Of a DNA stretch of 64,000 nucleotides, positions 17,245 through 26,261 are shown one piece after another (positions within the stretch are counted from its first letter, which is position 1; each line of letters opens with the position of its first letter). Position numbers and translations under genes: made by a program. The stretch is from Planctomycetota bacterium. Its GTDB lineage: Bacteria; Planctomycetota; Phycisphaerae; UBA1845. The notes beneath the pieces were generated by a model that did not search any database, had not been told where the DNA came from, and saw nothing but the letters and a program-made list of their open reading frames with translations. The stretch covers positions 21,136-85,135 of the forward strand of contig JAJRPG010000024.1 in the NCBI GenBank assembly GCA_024280855.1. Direction: 5' to 3'.

Positions 17245-18741
17245 ATGAATTCACTATTGTTTAAGAAGATCGAAGTTTCACCGAGGTTGCCCACGCCGCC
17301 TGCAGTTGTCATGAGGTTGTTGGAATTAACTCAAAATGAAAATACGACGATCCAGGAATTAGCGGACACGATTGCTCTTGACCCTGCACTGACGTCGAAA
17401 GTGCTACGTTTTGTGAATTCTCCGATGTCGGGAATATCACGAACCGTAACTTCACTGCCTCACGCTGTGGCTATGCTTGGCGTGCGAGCCGTCAAATTGC
17501 TTGCATTGTCGTTATCGTTTTTAGCGCCGCGAAGCGATTGTGACTGCCCTGGCTTCGACGTGCAAACATTTACCATGCAATCGGCGACTTGCGGTATAGC
17601 CTCACGGAAACTTGCAGAATTCACCAAAACAACGCCTCCTCAGGAAGCTTTTCTTGCGGGATTGTTGAGCCAAATTGGTCGGCTCATGGTCGCGATGACC
17701 ATTCCGAAAGAATACGGTGAAGTACTCGAGCAATCGAATGAATCACCAACAGACTTAGCGTTGATCGAACAAGATATTCTCGGCTTTAATTATGGTGACA
17801 TCGGCGCACGCGTGTTACGTCGTTGGCGATTGCCCATAAACATTTGCGATGCGATTTCTCAATTTCGACAAAGCCAGCCACAGCCGCCGCAAATGGTATT
17901 AGGGAGAATACTTCTAGCTGCAGAATCAGTGGCTGTTATGATCAGTCCGTCATCAAATAAGATACCAACTGAGCGCGACGTATATTTCAATAAAATGGAA
18001 ATACTATTTGATATGGACCAAACTCAAGCATCACAATTCTTGTCGGAGGTGGCTAGTGAAGCTGATGAGATGAGGAAAACTTTGTCATTGCCATCCGGTA
18101 GCATGCGCGCGACAGAAGAACTTGAGTATGCGATGAAAGAACGCGTGGCCGAGCTTAGTATGGCCGTTCATTTAGAACATAAGGAAATGGCCGAAAACCA
18201 GGAAGAATTGATGCGGCGGGCAACGACCGACGCACTGACAGGTATCGGAAATCGTGCGGCTTTTGATGCACGCATGTCCCTGGAATTAGAGCGCATTACA
18301 CGGTCGGGGCAGTCGTTTGGTTTATTGATGATTGATGTCGATAACTTCAAAGTGTTCAATGACACGCATGGTCATCAAGCTGGCGATTGTGTGCTAAAAG
18401 AAGTGGCAAAAGTTCTGGATGATAACGCGCGTAAAATTGACTATGTAGCGCGGTACGGCGGAGAAGAGTTTGCGGTCATTGCACCTGAAACAGGGATGAA
18501 TGGTCTCGTGCTGTTGTCGGAGCGCCTTCGTCAGGCGGTGGAAAGCTTAAGTGTTCCTTGGCATGATGCGCCGCTTAAAGTGACGATCAGCATTGGCGTG
18601 GCGGAGATTACTGAAGTCATGAGCGTTGACTCGTCGGCGGCGATTATCAAGATAGCTGACGATCAACTTTATGAAGCTAAAGCTAGCGGTCGAAATTGCG
18701 TACGAGGTCAGAGCGTCACAGGCGCGGCACTTTGCGTGTGA
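17245..18741 (+). CDS. HDOD domain - GGDEF diguanylate cyclase
   Basis: This 498-residue cytoplasmic signalling protein starts at the ATG at 17245, with GGGGGAG just upstream. Residues about 10-210 form an HDOD domain (LPTPPAVVMRLLEL; DPALTSKVLRFVNSP; LPHAVAMLGVRAVKLLAL). A linker with helical segments follows. Residues about 325-490 form a GGDEF domain with the active-site signature GGEEF (RYGGEEFAVIAPE) and DVDNFKVFNDTHGH, so c-di-GMP synthesis is expected. HDOD domains usually sense or relay signals without the HD phosphodiesterase chemistry. No RxxD inhibitory site is obvious before GGEEF. Confidence 0.92.
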   Translation: MNSLLFKKIEVSPRLPTPPAVVMRLLELTQNENTTIQELADTIALDPALTSKVLRFVNSPMSGISRTVTSLPHAVAMLGVRAVKLLALSLSFLAPRSDCDCPGFDVQTFTMQSATCGIASRKLAEFTKTTPPQEAFLAGLLSQIGRLMVAMTIPKEYGEVLEQSNESPTDLALIEQDILGFNYGDIGARVLRRWRLPINICDAISQFRQSQPQPPQMVLGRILLAAESVAVMISPSSNKIPTERDVYFNKMEILFDMDQTQASQFLSEVASEADEMRKTLSLPSGSMRATEELEYAMKERVAELSMAVHLEHKEMAENQEELMRRATTDALTGIGNRAAFDARMSLELERITRSGQSFGLLMIDVDNFKVFNDTHGHQAGDCVLKEVAKVLDDNARKIDYVARYGGEEFAVIAPETGMNGLVLLSERLRQAVESLSVPWHDAPLKVTISIGVAEITEVMSVDSSAAIIKIADDQLYEAKASGRNCVRGQSVTGAALCV

Positions 18742-19048
18742 TTGTCGAATGCCAGAAAACTATGCTGTCCTACGATAGTGCCAGACTCCGATAAATGCCC
18801 TATCATTGGGCGTAATAGTAAAGACAGGTCAACCTTCCGCCAGTAGGCGGAAGAACGACCTGCCCTACGAACTTGTCCTTGTTTTATATTTTTCGTGGAC
18901 TGGCCTTGGTTGTCCCCCCCATCCTGCCATTGGCATCTAAAACCAACAAAGCGTGGTTTACGGATCTATTGAGTTAGTAAATAATTACAACTGAGACGGA
19001 TATATCTGATTCGACGTCTAAGCCGTCTAAAGTTTGGAGATAGTAGTT
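18742..19048 (+). other. Intergenic region with an interspersed palindrome
   Basis: This gap of about 300 bases contains the hairpin at 18825-18862 and otherwise AT-rich DNA leading to msrB. No gene is seen. Confidence 0.4.
18825..18862. repeat. Interspersed palindrome with AGTA loop, copy 1
   Basis: CAGGTC and GACCTG flank an inner stem CTTCCGCC-AGTA-GGCGGAAG. The inverse-complement sequence is present at 39648-39689 with few changes, and a shorter relative with the same loop is at 19885-19916. It could also act as a terminator hairpin. Confidence 0.55.
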
Positions 19049-19588
19049 ATGAACCGGATGAAAACTGTAATGGTTTGTTTCATGGTACTGGCGACGACAC
19101 TCGTGGGTTGTGCGGAGTCTTCGGCTGGTCGAACGATGAGTAAGGGAGAGGTTTCATCCTCGCAGGCGCCGTCGCAAGGCTCGAAAAATGCTGAGGATTA
19201 CGCACGGTTTACTGAAGCGGATTGGCGAAAACGTCTTTCGGCGAAGCAGTTTCGCATTCTGCGTGAAAAAGGTACTGAGGGTTCATTTACAGGAGCCTAT
19301 TGGGATCACAAGGGCAAAGGGGTTTACAAATGCGCCGCTTGTCGGCTTGTGTTGTTTGATTCCAAAACGAAATTCAAATCTGGTACAGGTTGGCCAAGCT
19401 TTTGGAAGCCGGCGAATGGGCAATCTGTCCATACGAAATCTGATGGGAGTCTTGGTATGCGAAGGACGGAAGCGTTATGCAAACGGTGCAAATCTCATCT
19501 TGGCCATGTTTTTGAAGATGGACCTCAGCCGACGGGAATGCGTTATTGCATCAACTCCGCGTCATTGATTTTTGAGAGTCGTCAATAG
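19049..19588 (+). CDS. msrB: Exported peptide-methionine (R)-S-oxide reductase
   Basis: This 179-residue protein reduces the R-epimer of methionine sulfoxide in proteins. The ATG at 19049 has GGAG nine bases upstream. An N-terminal lipoprotein signal (TTLVGC) places the enzyme outside the cytoplasm. The MsrB domain has four zinc cysteines (CAAC and CKRC), the GTGWPSFWKP block, GHVFEDG, and the catalytic Cys in RYCINSASL. A cytosolic paralogue lies at 39.8 kb and an exported MsrA at 25.6 kb, so both epimers can be repaired in the envelope. The electron donor there is unknown. Confidence 0.95.
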   Translation: MNRMKTVMVCFMVLATTLVGCAESSAGRTMSKGEVSSSQAPSQGSKNAEDYARFTEADWRKRLSAKQFRILREKGTEGSFTGAYWDHKGKGVYKCAACRLVLFDSKTKFKSGTGWPSFWKPANGQSVHTKSDGSLGMRRTEALCKRCKSHLGHVFEDGPQPTGMRYCINSASLIFESRQ

Positions 19589-19592
19589 TCTG

Positions 19593-19844
19593 GTGAATTA
19601 CGCATCTTGCCAAGATTGTGCTAATGTCGCAGATCGTTACATAACCGAAGCGGTTACGTCAGACGAGCGAGTTGCGATTGCGCATCATCTGCTGGCTTGT
19701 CAGCCTTGCAGGGATTATCTTGAGTCCTATGAAAACACTGTTTATATTGTGCAATCATTGGGGCGTCGCCCGGAATTTACGATGGGGAAAGAGCTAGTGC
19801 CAGAGAGTTTGATCGAAGCGATTTTGGCCAAACGTGCTGAGTAA
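19593..19844 (+). CDS. Small zf-HC2 (anti-sigma-like) zinc-finger protein
   Basis: This 83-residue protein from the GTG at 19593 (a TTG at 19572, overlapping msrB, is also possible) contains HHLLACQPCRDYL. That is the HxxxCxxC signature of the putative zinc-finger (HC2) domain of ZAS-type anti-sigma factors; CQDC also occurs near the N-terminus. It has no transmembrane segment and no ECF sigma gene is adjacent, so a soluble anti-sigma or another regulatory role is possible. It starts within a few bases of the msrB stop, which suggests cotranscription and a link to redox stress. Confidence 0.7.
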   Translation: MNYASCQDCANVADRYITEAVTSDERVAIAHHLLACQPCRDYLESYENTVYIVQSLGRRPEFTMGKELVPESLIEAILAKRAE

Positions 19845-19884
19845 TGTTCGTAACTGTGAGGCGAGGTGTTTACGAGTGTCCTTC

Positions 19885-19916
19885 CCCCACCCTTCGGCAG
19901 TAACCGAAGAATGGGG
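19885..19916. repeat. Interspersed palindrome with AGTA loop, short relative
   Basis: CCCCA and TGGGG flank CTTCGG-CAGTAA-CCGAAG. The CAGTA loop and CTTC/GAAG stem ends match the hairpins at 18825 and 39648. It sits between the zinc-finger gene and the following flavoprotein gene. Confidence 0.4.
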
Positions 19917-20016
19917 CCCCCGAATGAACGGGCAACGGGAATAAATGGTGTCAAGGATGTCGGCGTAGTAAAATTTCGCTTCACCTGATTGCCAGTAACT
20001 AAAGGGCAAATACGTT

Positions 20017-22269
20017 ATGTTGCTTAAAAAATATACGAGGTGGCTACACACAAGTTGGCCTGCGGGGAAGATCGAAAAGTTGCCCGATGTGCGGGAGGAT
20101 GGCACGACGGCGGTTCCCGGATTGCGGGTCGTTGGCGATTTGTCTGGTGTACCACTGCTCAAGTTTTCTGCGGACACTGGCGTGAAGGCGGTACGTGCTA
20201 TCCTGGCTGAGCCTAATTTTCAAAAGGCTAATGGCGACGGCGAACTTCTCGATATCGCGATTATTGGCGGTGGCGTATCGGGCATGGCTGCGGCGATTGA
20301 GGCGAAAAAGGCTGGGTTGAAATTTGAGGTTTACGAAGCGTCTCAACCGTTTGCAACGATAGTTAATTTCCCTAAAGGCAAGCCTATTTTCACTTATCCG
20401 TCGGACATGACACCGGCGGGCGATTTACAGTTTTCGGCTACGGTTAAAGAGGATTTGCTTGAAGAGATGGACCGTCAGCGATTGGCGGCTGGTATTGAGC
20501 CGATCATTCAGCGCATTGAGGGGATTGATCGTAAACGCGGCGAGTTGATTCTTCGATATGGAGATGAGCAGGTTCGGACGCAGCGCGTCATTGTAGCTAT
20601 TGGCCGAAGTGGCAATTATCGAAAATTAGGCGTGCCTGGTGAAGACCTGGCTAAGGTTTATAACCGATTGCATGATCCGCGCGTGTTCAATGGGAAACAT
20701 GTGCTGGTGGTCGGGGGCGGTGACTCGGCGATTGAATCGTCAATTGCATTGGCTATGGCGGGCGCAAAGGTAACGCACAGTTACCGTCGCGACTCTTTTT
20801 CCAGACCCAAGCCGGAGAATGTCGAGAAGCTTAATAAACTGACGGGAGAAGGTTCAATCTGTTTGGCGCTTCCGTCGCAGATTGTAGAGATTCGTGAAAC
20901 CGAAGTCGTACTCAAAGGCGCGGATAGCGAACCCGAAACACTGGCCAATGATGTAGTCTTTACATTGATAGGTCGAGAGCCACCGTTAGATTTTTTCCGA
21001 CGCGCGGGCGTGCCAATTCGTGGTGAATGGAAAGCGAAAACGTATATAAGTTTTGGAATGTTCGCAGCATTTTGCGTGTTTCTTTATCACTGGAAAACAA
21101 ACGCGCCGGAGCTTCCTATTCAGGCTTGGTTTCAGCAGCGAGGCTGGTTTCCGTTTAATATGGATAGGCTATTTGCGGCGATGGGTGGAACGATTGAGTC
21201 TGCATCGAATTCTAAGACTAATTTACTATACACTCTGAAACATTCCATGAGTGACGGCGGTTTTTATTACACACTGGCCTATTGTTTTTGCGTGGTCGTG
21301 TTTGGCATTCGTCGTATAAGACGCCGTAAAACGCCTTATATAAAGCTTCAAACCTATACACTGATGGCTATCCAGTGCTTCCCGCTTTTTATTCTGCCGC
21401 AGATTCTACTTCCCTGGGCCGGCAACAATGGCTGGTTTGAAAGCGGAGCTATGGGGTGGATTGGTGAACAGTTTTTCCCTGATGCGTCATATTGGCGGGC
21501 CTATGGTTTCGTACTGGCTTGGCCTTTGTTCGCATGGAATGTGTTTACGCCTCAGCCTATCTGGGGCTGGTTGATTCTTAGCTTTATTCAAACATTTATC
21601 ATTTTACCACTCATCATTCGCCGCTGGGGTAAGGGTGCGTATTGCGGGTGGATTTGTTCTTGTGGCGCATTGGCTGAGACGCTTGGTGACACGCATCGTC
21701 ACAAAATGCCGCACGGACCAAAATGGAATCGACTTAACATGCTGGGGCAATTTGTATTGGCGTTTGCGTTCGTGCTTTTTGCGTTGCGTGTGGGTGGATG
21801 GATTTGGCCTGGCTCGGTGTTTCAGTCTGGGTTTGAATATGCTGTTAAGAAAACACCTTTTCTAAATTATAAGTGGTTAGTAGATGTCATGCTGGCGGGC
21901 GTGTTGGGCGTGGCCTGCTATTTCTGGTTTAGCGGGCGGGTGTGGTGTCGGTTTGCTTGCCCATTGGCTGCGTTGATGCACATTTATGCCAGGTTCTCCA
22001 GGTTTCGTATTTTTTCCGAGAAAAAAAAGTGTATTTCGTGTAACGTGTGTACATCAGTATGCCATCAGGGTATTGATATTATGAACTTTGCCAACAAAGG
22101 GCTGCCGATGGAAGACCCGGAGTGCGTGCGATGTTCGGCGTGTGTGCAAAGCTGCCCTACCGGCGTTCTTTCATTCGGGCGATTTGATGCGGGTGGTGAA
22201 ATCGTGCGTGATAAGCTGGTTGCGTCGTTGGTGCGCGTCGAAGATGTGGGGCTGCCGTCTCGGTCTTGA
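20017..22269 (+). CDS. Flavoprotein - membrane polyferredoxin fusion
   Basis: This 750-residue protein joins two redox modules. Residues about 80-330 form a thioredoxin-reductase-like FAD/NAD(P) domain with dinucleotide loops IIGGGVSGMAAAIEA and VVGGGDSAIES; it lacks the CxxC that thioredoxin reductase uses. Residues about 340-660 hold about six transmembrane segments, with CGWICSCG and GRVWCRFACPL loops as in NapH/NosR-type proteins. The C-terminus has two [4Fe-4S] motifs (CISCNVCTSVC and CVRCSACVQSC). It probably passes electrons between NAD(P)H, the quinone pool and iron-sulphur centres in the membrane. The CGWxCP motif reads CGWICSCG here. Confidence 0.85.
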   Translation: MLLKKYTRWLHTSWPAGKIEKLPDVREDGTTAVPGLRVVGDLSGVPLLKFSADTGVKAVRAILAEPNFQKANGDGELLDIAIIGGGVSGMAAAIEAKKAGLKFEVYEASQPFATIVNFPKGKPIFTYPSDMTPAGDLQFSATVKEDLLEEMDRQRLAAGIEPIIQRIEGIDRKRGELILRYGDEQVRTQRVIVAIGRSGNYRKLGVPGEDLAKVYNRLHDPRVFNGKHVLVVGGGDSAIESSIALAMAGAKVTHSYRRDSFSRPKPENVEKLNKLTGEGSICLALPSQIVEIRETEVVLKGADSEPETLANDVVFTLIGREPPLDFFRRAGVPIRGEWKAKTYISFGMFAAFCVFLYHWKTNAPELPIQAWFQQRGWFPFNMDRLFAAMGGTIESASNSKTNLLYTLKHSMSDGGFYYTLAYCFCVVVFGIRRIRRRKTPYIKLQTYTLMAIQCFPLFILPQILLPWAGNNGWFESGAMGWIGEQFFPDASYWRAYGFVLAWPLFAWNVFTPQPIWGWLILSFIQTFIILPLIIRRWGKGAYCGWICSCGALAETLGDTHRHKMPHGPKWNRLNMLGQFVLAFAFVLFALRVGGWIWPGSVFQSGFEYAVKKTPFLNYKWLVDVMLAGVLGVACYFWFSGRVWCRFACPLAALMHIYARFSRFRIFSEKKKCISCNVCTSVCHQGIDIMNFANKGLPMEDPECVRCSACVQSCPTGVLSFGRFDAGGEIVRDKLVASLVRVEDVGLPSRS

Positions 22270-22387
22270 ATGTAGTCATGTTTTATTTTCGAAATTTTAT
22301 GGCTCTTATGCTGTATCCTATGCGTCTAACTGACATCTAATTTTTTTGTACGAGAACGCGAAACGTCCGATTTAGAAGGAATTAGTT

Positions 22388-23686
22388 ATGAGCAACGAAA
22401 AGGCGACTAGTTTATTTGACGATGCCATAAGCCGATTGGATGACGCAGCGGCTCATGCAAAGATTGAGGCCGAGGCACTCCTACGACTCAGACGTCCTAA
22501 GGCGTTTATGGAAGTTTCCATCCCGGTTCGCATGGACGACGGTACGCTGCGCGTCTTTACGGGATATCGTTCACGACATGACGATTCTCGCGGACCTGCG
22601 AAAGGTGGCATTCGTTTTCATCCCAATGTTTCGCCAGAGGAGGTCAAGGCCCTGGCATTTTGGATGACGTGTAAATGTGCGTGCGTGGGCATCCCCTATG
22701 GGGGCGGCAAAGGTGGCGTAACTGTTAACCCTAAAGAACTTTCTCGCTTGGAATTAGAGCGGTTAAGTCGTGGGTATATTCGACAGGTAGCTGATTTCAT
22801 CGGACCAGATACCGATGTGCCTGCGCCGGATGTTTATACTAATGCTACGGTAATGGGTTGGATGATGGATGAGTATTCAAAAATTCATCGCCAGCGAACG
22901 CCAGCGGTTATTACGGGCAAGCCTATTGCGCTTGGTGGCAGCCTAGGCAGAGATGATGCGACGGGACGCGGTGCTTATTATTGCATTAAAGAATTAGAAA
23001 AATTGCGAGACTGGAAGCCGTCGGAGATGCGGGTAGCGGTGCAAGGGTTCGGTAACGCCGGGCAGCATGTCGCGCGATTGCTACATGCTGATGGTTATAA
23101 AATCGTGGCTGTCAGCGATTCTCGTGGCGGGATTTATTCAGCGGAGGGATTCGACATACCAAGCCTCATCAAGATGAAGCGGGATTCACGTCGCCTGGAA
23201 GCAGTGTATTGCCATGAAACGATCTGTGAAACGGTTGATGCTCAGAAAATTACGAACGAAGAGCTGCTTGAACTGGATGTAGACTTACTATTACCAGCGG
23301 CGCTGGAAAATCAGATTACGACTGACAACGTAGCTAACATCAAGGCCCCAGTTATTGTTGAGCTAGCTAATGGTCCTACGACAAGCGATGCGGATGAAGT
23401 CTTAGCTAAGCGCGGGACGTTGGTTGTGCCAGACATTTTAGCCAATGCTGGTGGCGTGACGGTGAGTTATTTTGAGTGGGTGCAAAACAAAGCTGGCTAT
23501 TACTGGACGGTTGAAGAAATCCATCGAAAGCTTCGCCCTATTATGGTGAGTGCGTTTCATGCGATTTATGAAGTGATGGAAAACAAGAAGATAGATATGC
23601 GCACCGCAGCTTATGTGGTCGCCTTGGAACGCATTGGTGAGGCTATTGCGGCGCAGGGGACGGCGGAGTTTTTTGTTAAGACTTAG
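22388..23686 (+). CDS. gdhA: Glutamate dehydrogenase (Glu/Leu/Phe/Val family)
   Basis: This 432-residue enzyme interconverts glutamate and 2-oxoglutarate plus ammonia with NAD(P). The length and blocks fit the small hexameric GDH class. Substrate-binding and catalytic lysines are visible in RGPAKGGIRFHP and GGGKGGV, the catalytic Asp block in DVPAPDVYTN, and the nucleotide loop in VQGFGNAGQH. The C-terminus contains LANAGGVTVSYFEWVQN, typical of GDH. NAD versus NADP preference cannot be judged by eye. The ATG is preceded by AGAAGGA. No other nitrogen gene is next to it. Confidence 0.93.
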   Translation: MSNEKATSLFDDAISRLDDAAAHAKIEAEALLRLRRPKAFMEVSIPVRMDDGTLRVFTGYRSRHDDSRGPAKGGIRFHPNVSPEEVKALAFWMTCKCACVGIPYGGGKGGVTVNPKELSRLELERLSRGYIRQVADFIGPDTDVPAPDVYTNATVMGWMMDEYSKIHRQRTPAVITGKPIALGGSLGRDDATGRGAYYCIKELEKLRDWKPSEMRVAVQGFGNAGQHVARLLHADGYKIVAVSDSRGGIYSAEGFDIPSLIKMKRDSRRLEAVYCHETICETVDAQKITNEELLELDVDLLLPAALENQITTDNVANIKAPVIVELANGPTTSDADEVLAKRGTLVVPDILANAGGVTVSYFEWVQNKAGYYWTVEEIHRKLRPIMVSAFHAIYEVMENKKIDMRTAAYVVALERIGEAIAAQGTAEFFVKT

Positions 23687-23768
23687 TTGTTATTATAGCT
23701 TGCTTAATAAATGTTGAAGCATTGTCGTACGTTTTTTAGCGTAAGCCAGGGCAAATAAAATCGTAAGT

Positions 23769-23790
23769 CCGCGCGGGCTGAAGCCTGCGG
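23769..23790. repeat. Interspersed GC-rich palindrome, copy 2
   Basis: CCGCGCGGGCT-GA-AGCCTGCGG, 22 bases. It differs from the copy at 41833-41854 at three positions and resembles 8895-8915. It lies between the glutamate dehydrogenase gene and the next gene. Confidence 0.5.
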
Positions 23791-23844
23791 CTCGTTTGAT
23801 AAATGGACTCTGGACCATACTAATTATCCGTTAAAGGATACCGC

Positions 23845-25491
23845 ATGAATGCTTCTGATTTATTCGTAAAATGCCTTGAAAATGAAGGCGTGACACATAT
23901 TTTCGGCGTACCCGGCGAGGAAAACGCCAACTTCATGATGTCGCTCGAAAATTCGTCTATTCAATTCATACTTACACGTCACGAACAAGGCGCGGCATTC
24001 ATGGCTGATGTTTATGGCAGACTTACTGGTAAGCCCGGTGTATGCCTGGCTACGCTTGGGCCTGGGGCCACGAATCTTGTAACTGGTGTCGCGGATGGCA
24101 ATATGGACCGCGCGCCAATGGTTGTCATAACTGGTCAAGCGGATAGTAAACGGCAGCATAAGGAGAGCCATCAGAATATGGATGTCGTGGCGATGTTCAA
24201 GCCGATTACCAAATGGGCGACGCCGATACTTCATGCTGACAACATTCCGGAGATTGTGCGGAAAGCTTTTAAGATCGCAACGACGGAGAAGCCTGGCGCT
24301 TGTCATATTGAATTGGCGGAAGACATCGCGGCATCTCCCTCTTTGGATCAACCCTTGAAGCCTTGCACAGTGCGACGGCCTGTAGCGGACGATCATATTA
24401 TCAACGAAGCGTGGGAATTGATTTGTAGCGCTAAGCGGCCTGTGATTCTGGCAGGTAACGGTACGATACGAACGCGGGCTAGTAAGCAGTTGCGCAAGCT
24501 TGCTGACTCAACGGGAATTGGCGTGATTAGCACTTTCATGGGCAAAGGCTGCGTCGATCGACATGCTAATTATGCTCTGTTCACTGTGGGGTTGCAGTCG
24601 AAAGACGTTGTGGCCTGTGCTATCGACGCGGCTGACGTTGTGATTACGCTGGGTTACGACATGGTGGAATATCATCCACGTCTGTGGAATAAAGATCGGA
24701 ATAAGGAAATCGTCCACTTGGACTTCCTGCCGGCTGAGGTCGATGCTCATTATCATGCCTCAGTCGAAGTAGTTGGCGACCTGGCTCATTCTTTGTGGAT
24801 GCTAAATCAGCGCGTGATGCGCGAGCCTATTGATTTTCATACGAATCAACATGCCACGATACGCGAAGAAATGATGAGAGATTTTGCCACGCACAAAAAC
24901 GACGACACCAAAGGATTGATCCGTCCGCAAAAAGCGATATGGGATGTTCGTCAGGCGCTCGGCTCTTGCGACATTCTGCTTAGCGATGTGGGGGCACACA
25001 AAATGTGGATCGCTCGATATTATCAGTGCGACGAGCCGAATACATGTTTGATTTCCAACGGCTTTTGTTCGATGGGTTTTGCGTTGCCTGGCGCTATCGC
25101 AGCTAAGATGATTTACCCCGAGCGCCGCGTCATGGCCATATGTGGAGACGCGGGATTCATGATGAACGTGCAAGAAATCGAAACGGCTAGGCGAATTGGC
25201 GCGAATATCGTGGTCATGATTTGGGAGGATAAAGAGTACGGGCTAATCACCTGGAAGCAGCAAAATCAATTTGGCAAGCATACTGACCTGAGCTTTAACA
25301 ATCCCGATTTCGTGAAGTTAGCGGAGTCGTTTGATTGCCTGGGGCTTCGCGTGGAAAATTCCTGCGATCTCGCGCCAGCACTCGAAGAGGCGTTTAGCGC
25401 AGACCGGCCTTGCGTGCTAACTATTCCGATAGATTACAGAGAGAATGCGTTGCTGACACAACGATTAGGGGAAATTGCCTGCCCGATTTAA
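23845..25491 (+). CDS. Acetolactate synthase-like ThDP-dependent enzyme
   Basis: This 548-residue protein belongs to the thiamine-diphosphate family that condenses two pyruvates to acetolactate. The catalytic Glu is in TRHEQGAAFMA. The ThDP-Mg2+ motif begins GDAGFMMN and continues to the Asn-containing segment near DKEYGL. The middle domain (LGYDMVEYHPRLWN) and the C-terminus (IDYRENALLTQ) resemble catabolic AlsS more than biosynthetic IlvB. No small regulatory subunit or decarboxylase (alsD) is next to it, so related roles such as another 2-oxoacid carboligase are possible. A good Shine-Dalgarno (AAAGGA) precedes the ATG. Confidence 0.85.
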   Translation: MNASDLFVKCLENEGVTHIFGVPGEENANFMMSLENSSIQFILTRHEQGAAFMADVYGRLTGKPGVCLATLGPGATNLVTGVADGNMDRAPMVVITGQADSKRQHKESHQNMDVVAMFKPITKWATPILHADNIPEIVRKAFKIATTEKPGACHIELAEDIAASPSLDQPLKPCTVRRPVADDHIINEAWELICSAKRPVILAGNGTIRTRASKQLRKLADSTGIGVISTFMGKGCVDRHANYALFTVGLQSKDVVACAIDAADVVITLGYDMVEYHPRLWNKDRNKEIVHLDFLPAEVDAHYHASVEVVGDLAHSLWMLNQRVMREPIDFHTNQHATIREEMMRDFATHKNDDTKGLIRPQKAIWDVRQALGSCDILLSDVGAHKMWIARYYQCDEPNTCLISNGFCSMGFALPGAIAAKMIYPERRVMAICGDAGFMMNVQEIETARRIGANIVVMIWEDKEYGLITWKQQNQFGKHTDLSFNNPDFVKLAESFDCLGLRVENSCDLAPALEEAFSADRPCVLTIPIDYRENALLTQRLGEIACPI

Positions 25492-25574
25492 TGTAACAGG
25501 CGAGGGCTATTAAGGACTTAGATTTGGGGCAGCCGAATAAATATTTCGGCTCAATTAAGATGAGGAAGATTCAG

Positions 25575-26204
25575 ATGAAAATGTTTACTAGACATTCAAT
25601 GATGCGGCTGGCTTATGTGACGGTTATCGCCAGCGTGTTGAGCCTTGGCTGCGACAATAGAACAGAGGCGGGCGATTCAAAAGTTATCGAGAAAATTTTG
25701 GCGAAGGCGGATGCCAAAGTTCCAGCCAATGCCGAGAAGGCGACTTTCGCTGCGGGGTGCTTTTGGGGGGTCGAGTCTGCGTATCAGCAACTTGACGGAG
25801 TCATTAAAACTTCCGTCGGTTATACCGGTGGCAATTTGAACAAGCCGTCATACAAAGATGTTTGCAGCGGTCAGACAGGACATGCGGAAGCGGTTGAGGT
25901 TATTTTCGATCCAAGCAAAGTGAGTTATGAAAAACTCGTAGAAACTTTTTGGAATATCCACGACCCCACCACGCTGAATAGTCAAGGTCCAGATTTTGGT
26001 ACACAGTATCGCTCAGCTATCTTTTTCCATAATCTCAAACAGCAGGCGATTGCGACGACCTCGAAACAGGCTACACAGGCGTCGGGGAAATTTCCCAAAA
26101 AAATCGTCACAGAAGTCACGCAAGCCTCTTCGTTTTTCAAAGCTGAAGATTATCATCAGAGCTATCTAGCAAAGCTTGGCAAGACTTCGTGCAAAACACC
26201 TTGA
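25575..26204 (+). CDS. msrA: Exported peptide-methionine (S)-S-oxide reductase
   Basis: This 209-residue protein reduces the S-epimer of methionine sulfoxide. The ATG at 25575 is chosen because GAGGAAG lies six to seven bases upstream; ATGs further upstream are possible. The signal peptide ends at the lipobox LSLGC. The catalytic motif GCFWG, GYTGG and the C-terminal YHQSYL are intact. Together with the lipoprotein MsrB at 19.0 kb it covers both epimers outside the cytoplasm. No fused MsrB domain is present. Confidence 0.95.
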   Translation: MKMFTRHSMMRLAYVTVIASVLSLGCDNRTEAGDSKVIEKILAKADAKVPANAEKATFAAGCFWGVESAYQQLDGVIKTSVGYTGGNLNKPSYKDVCSGQTGHAEAVEVIFDPSKVSYEKLVETFWNIHDPTTLNSQGPDFGTQYRSAIFFHNLKQQAIATTSKQATQASGKFPKKIVTEVTQASSFFKAEDYHQSYLAKLGKTSCKTP

Positions 26205-26261
26205 GAAAACATCACGGGGATAGCTATATATCGCCGGTAAACATGGTGAGGGTGTAAGTCT

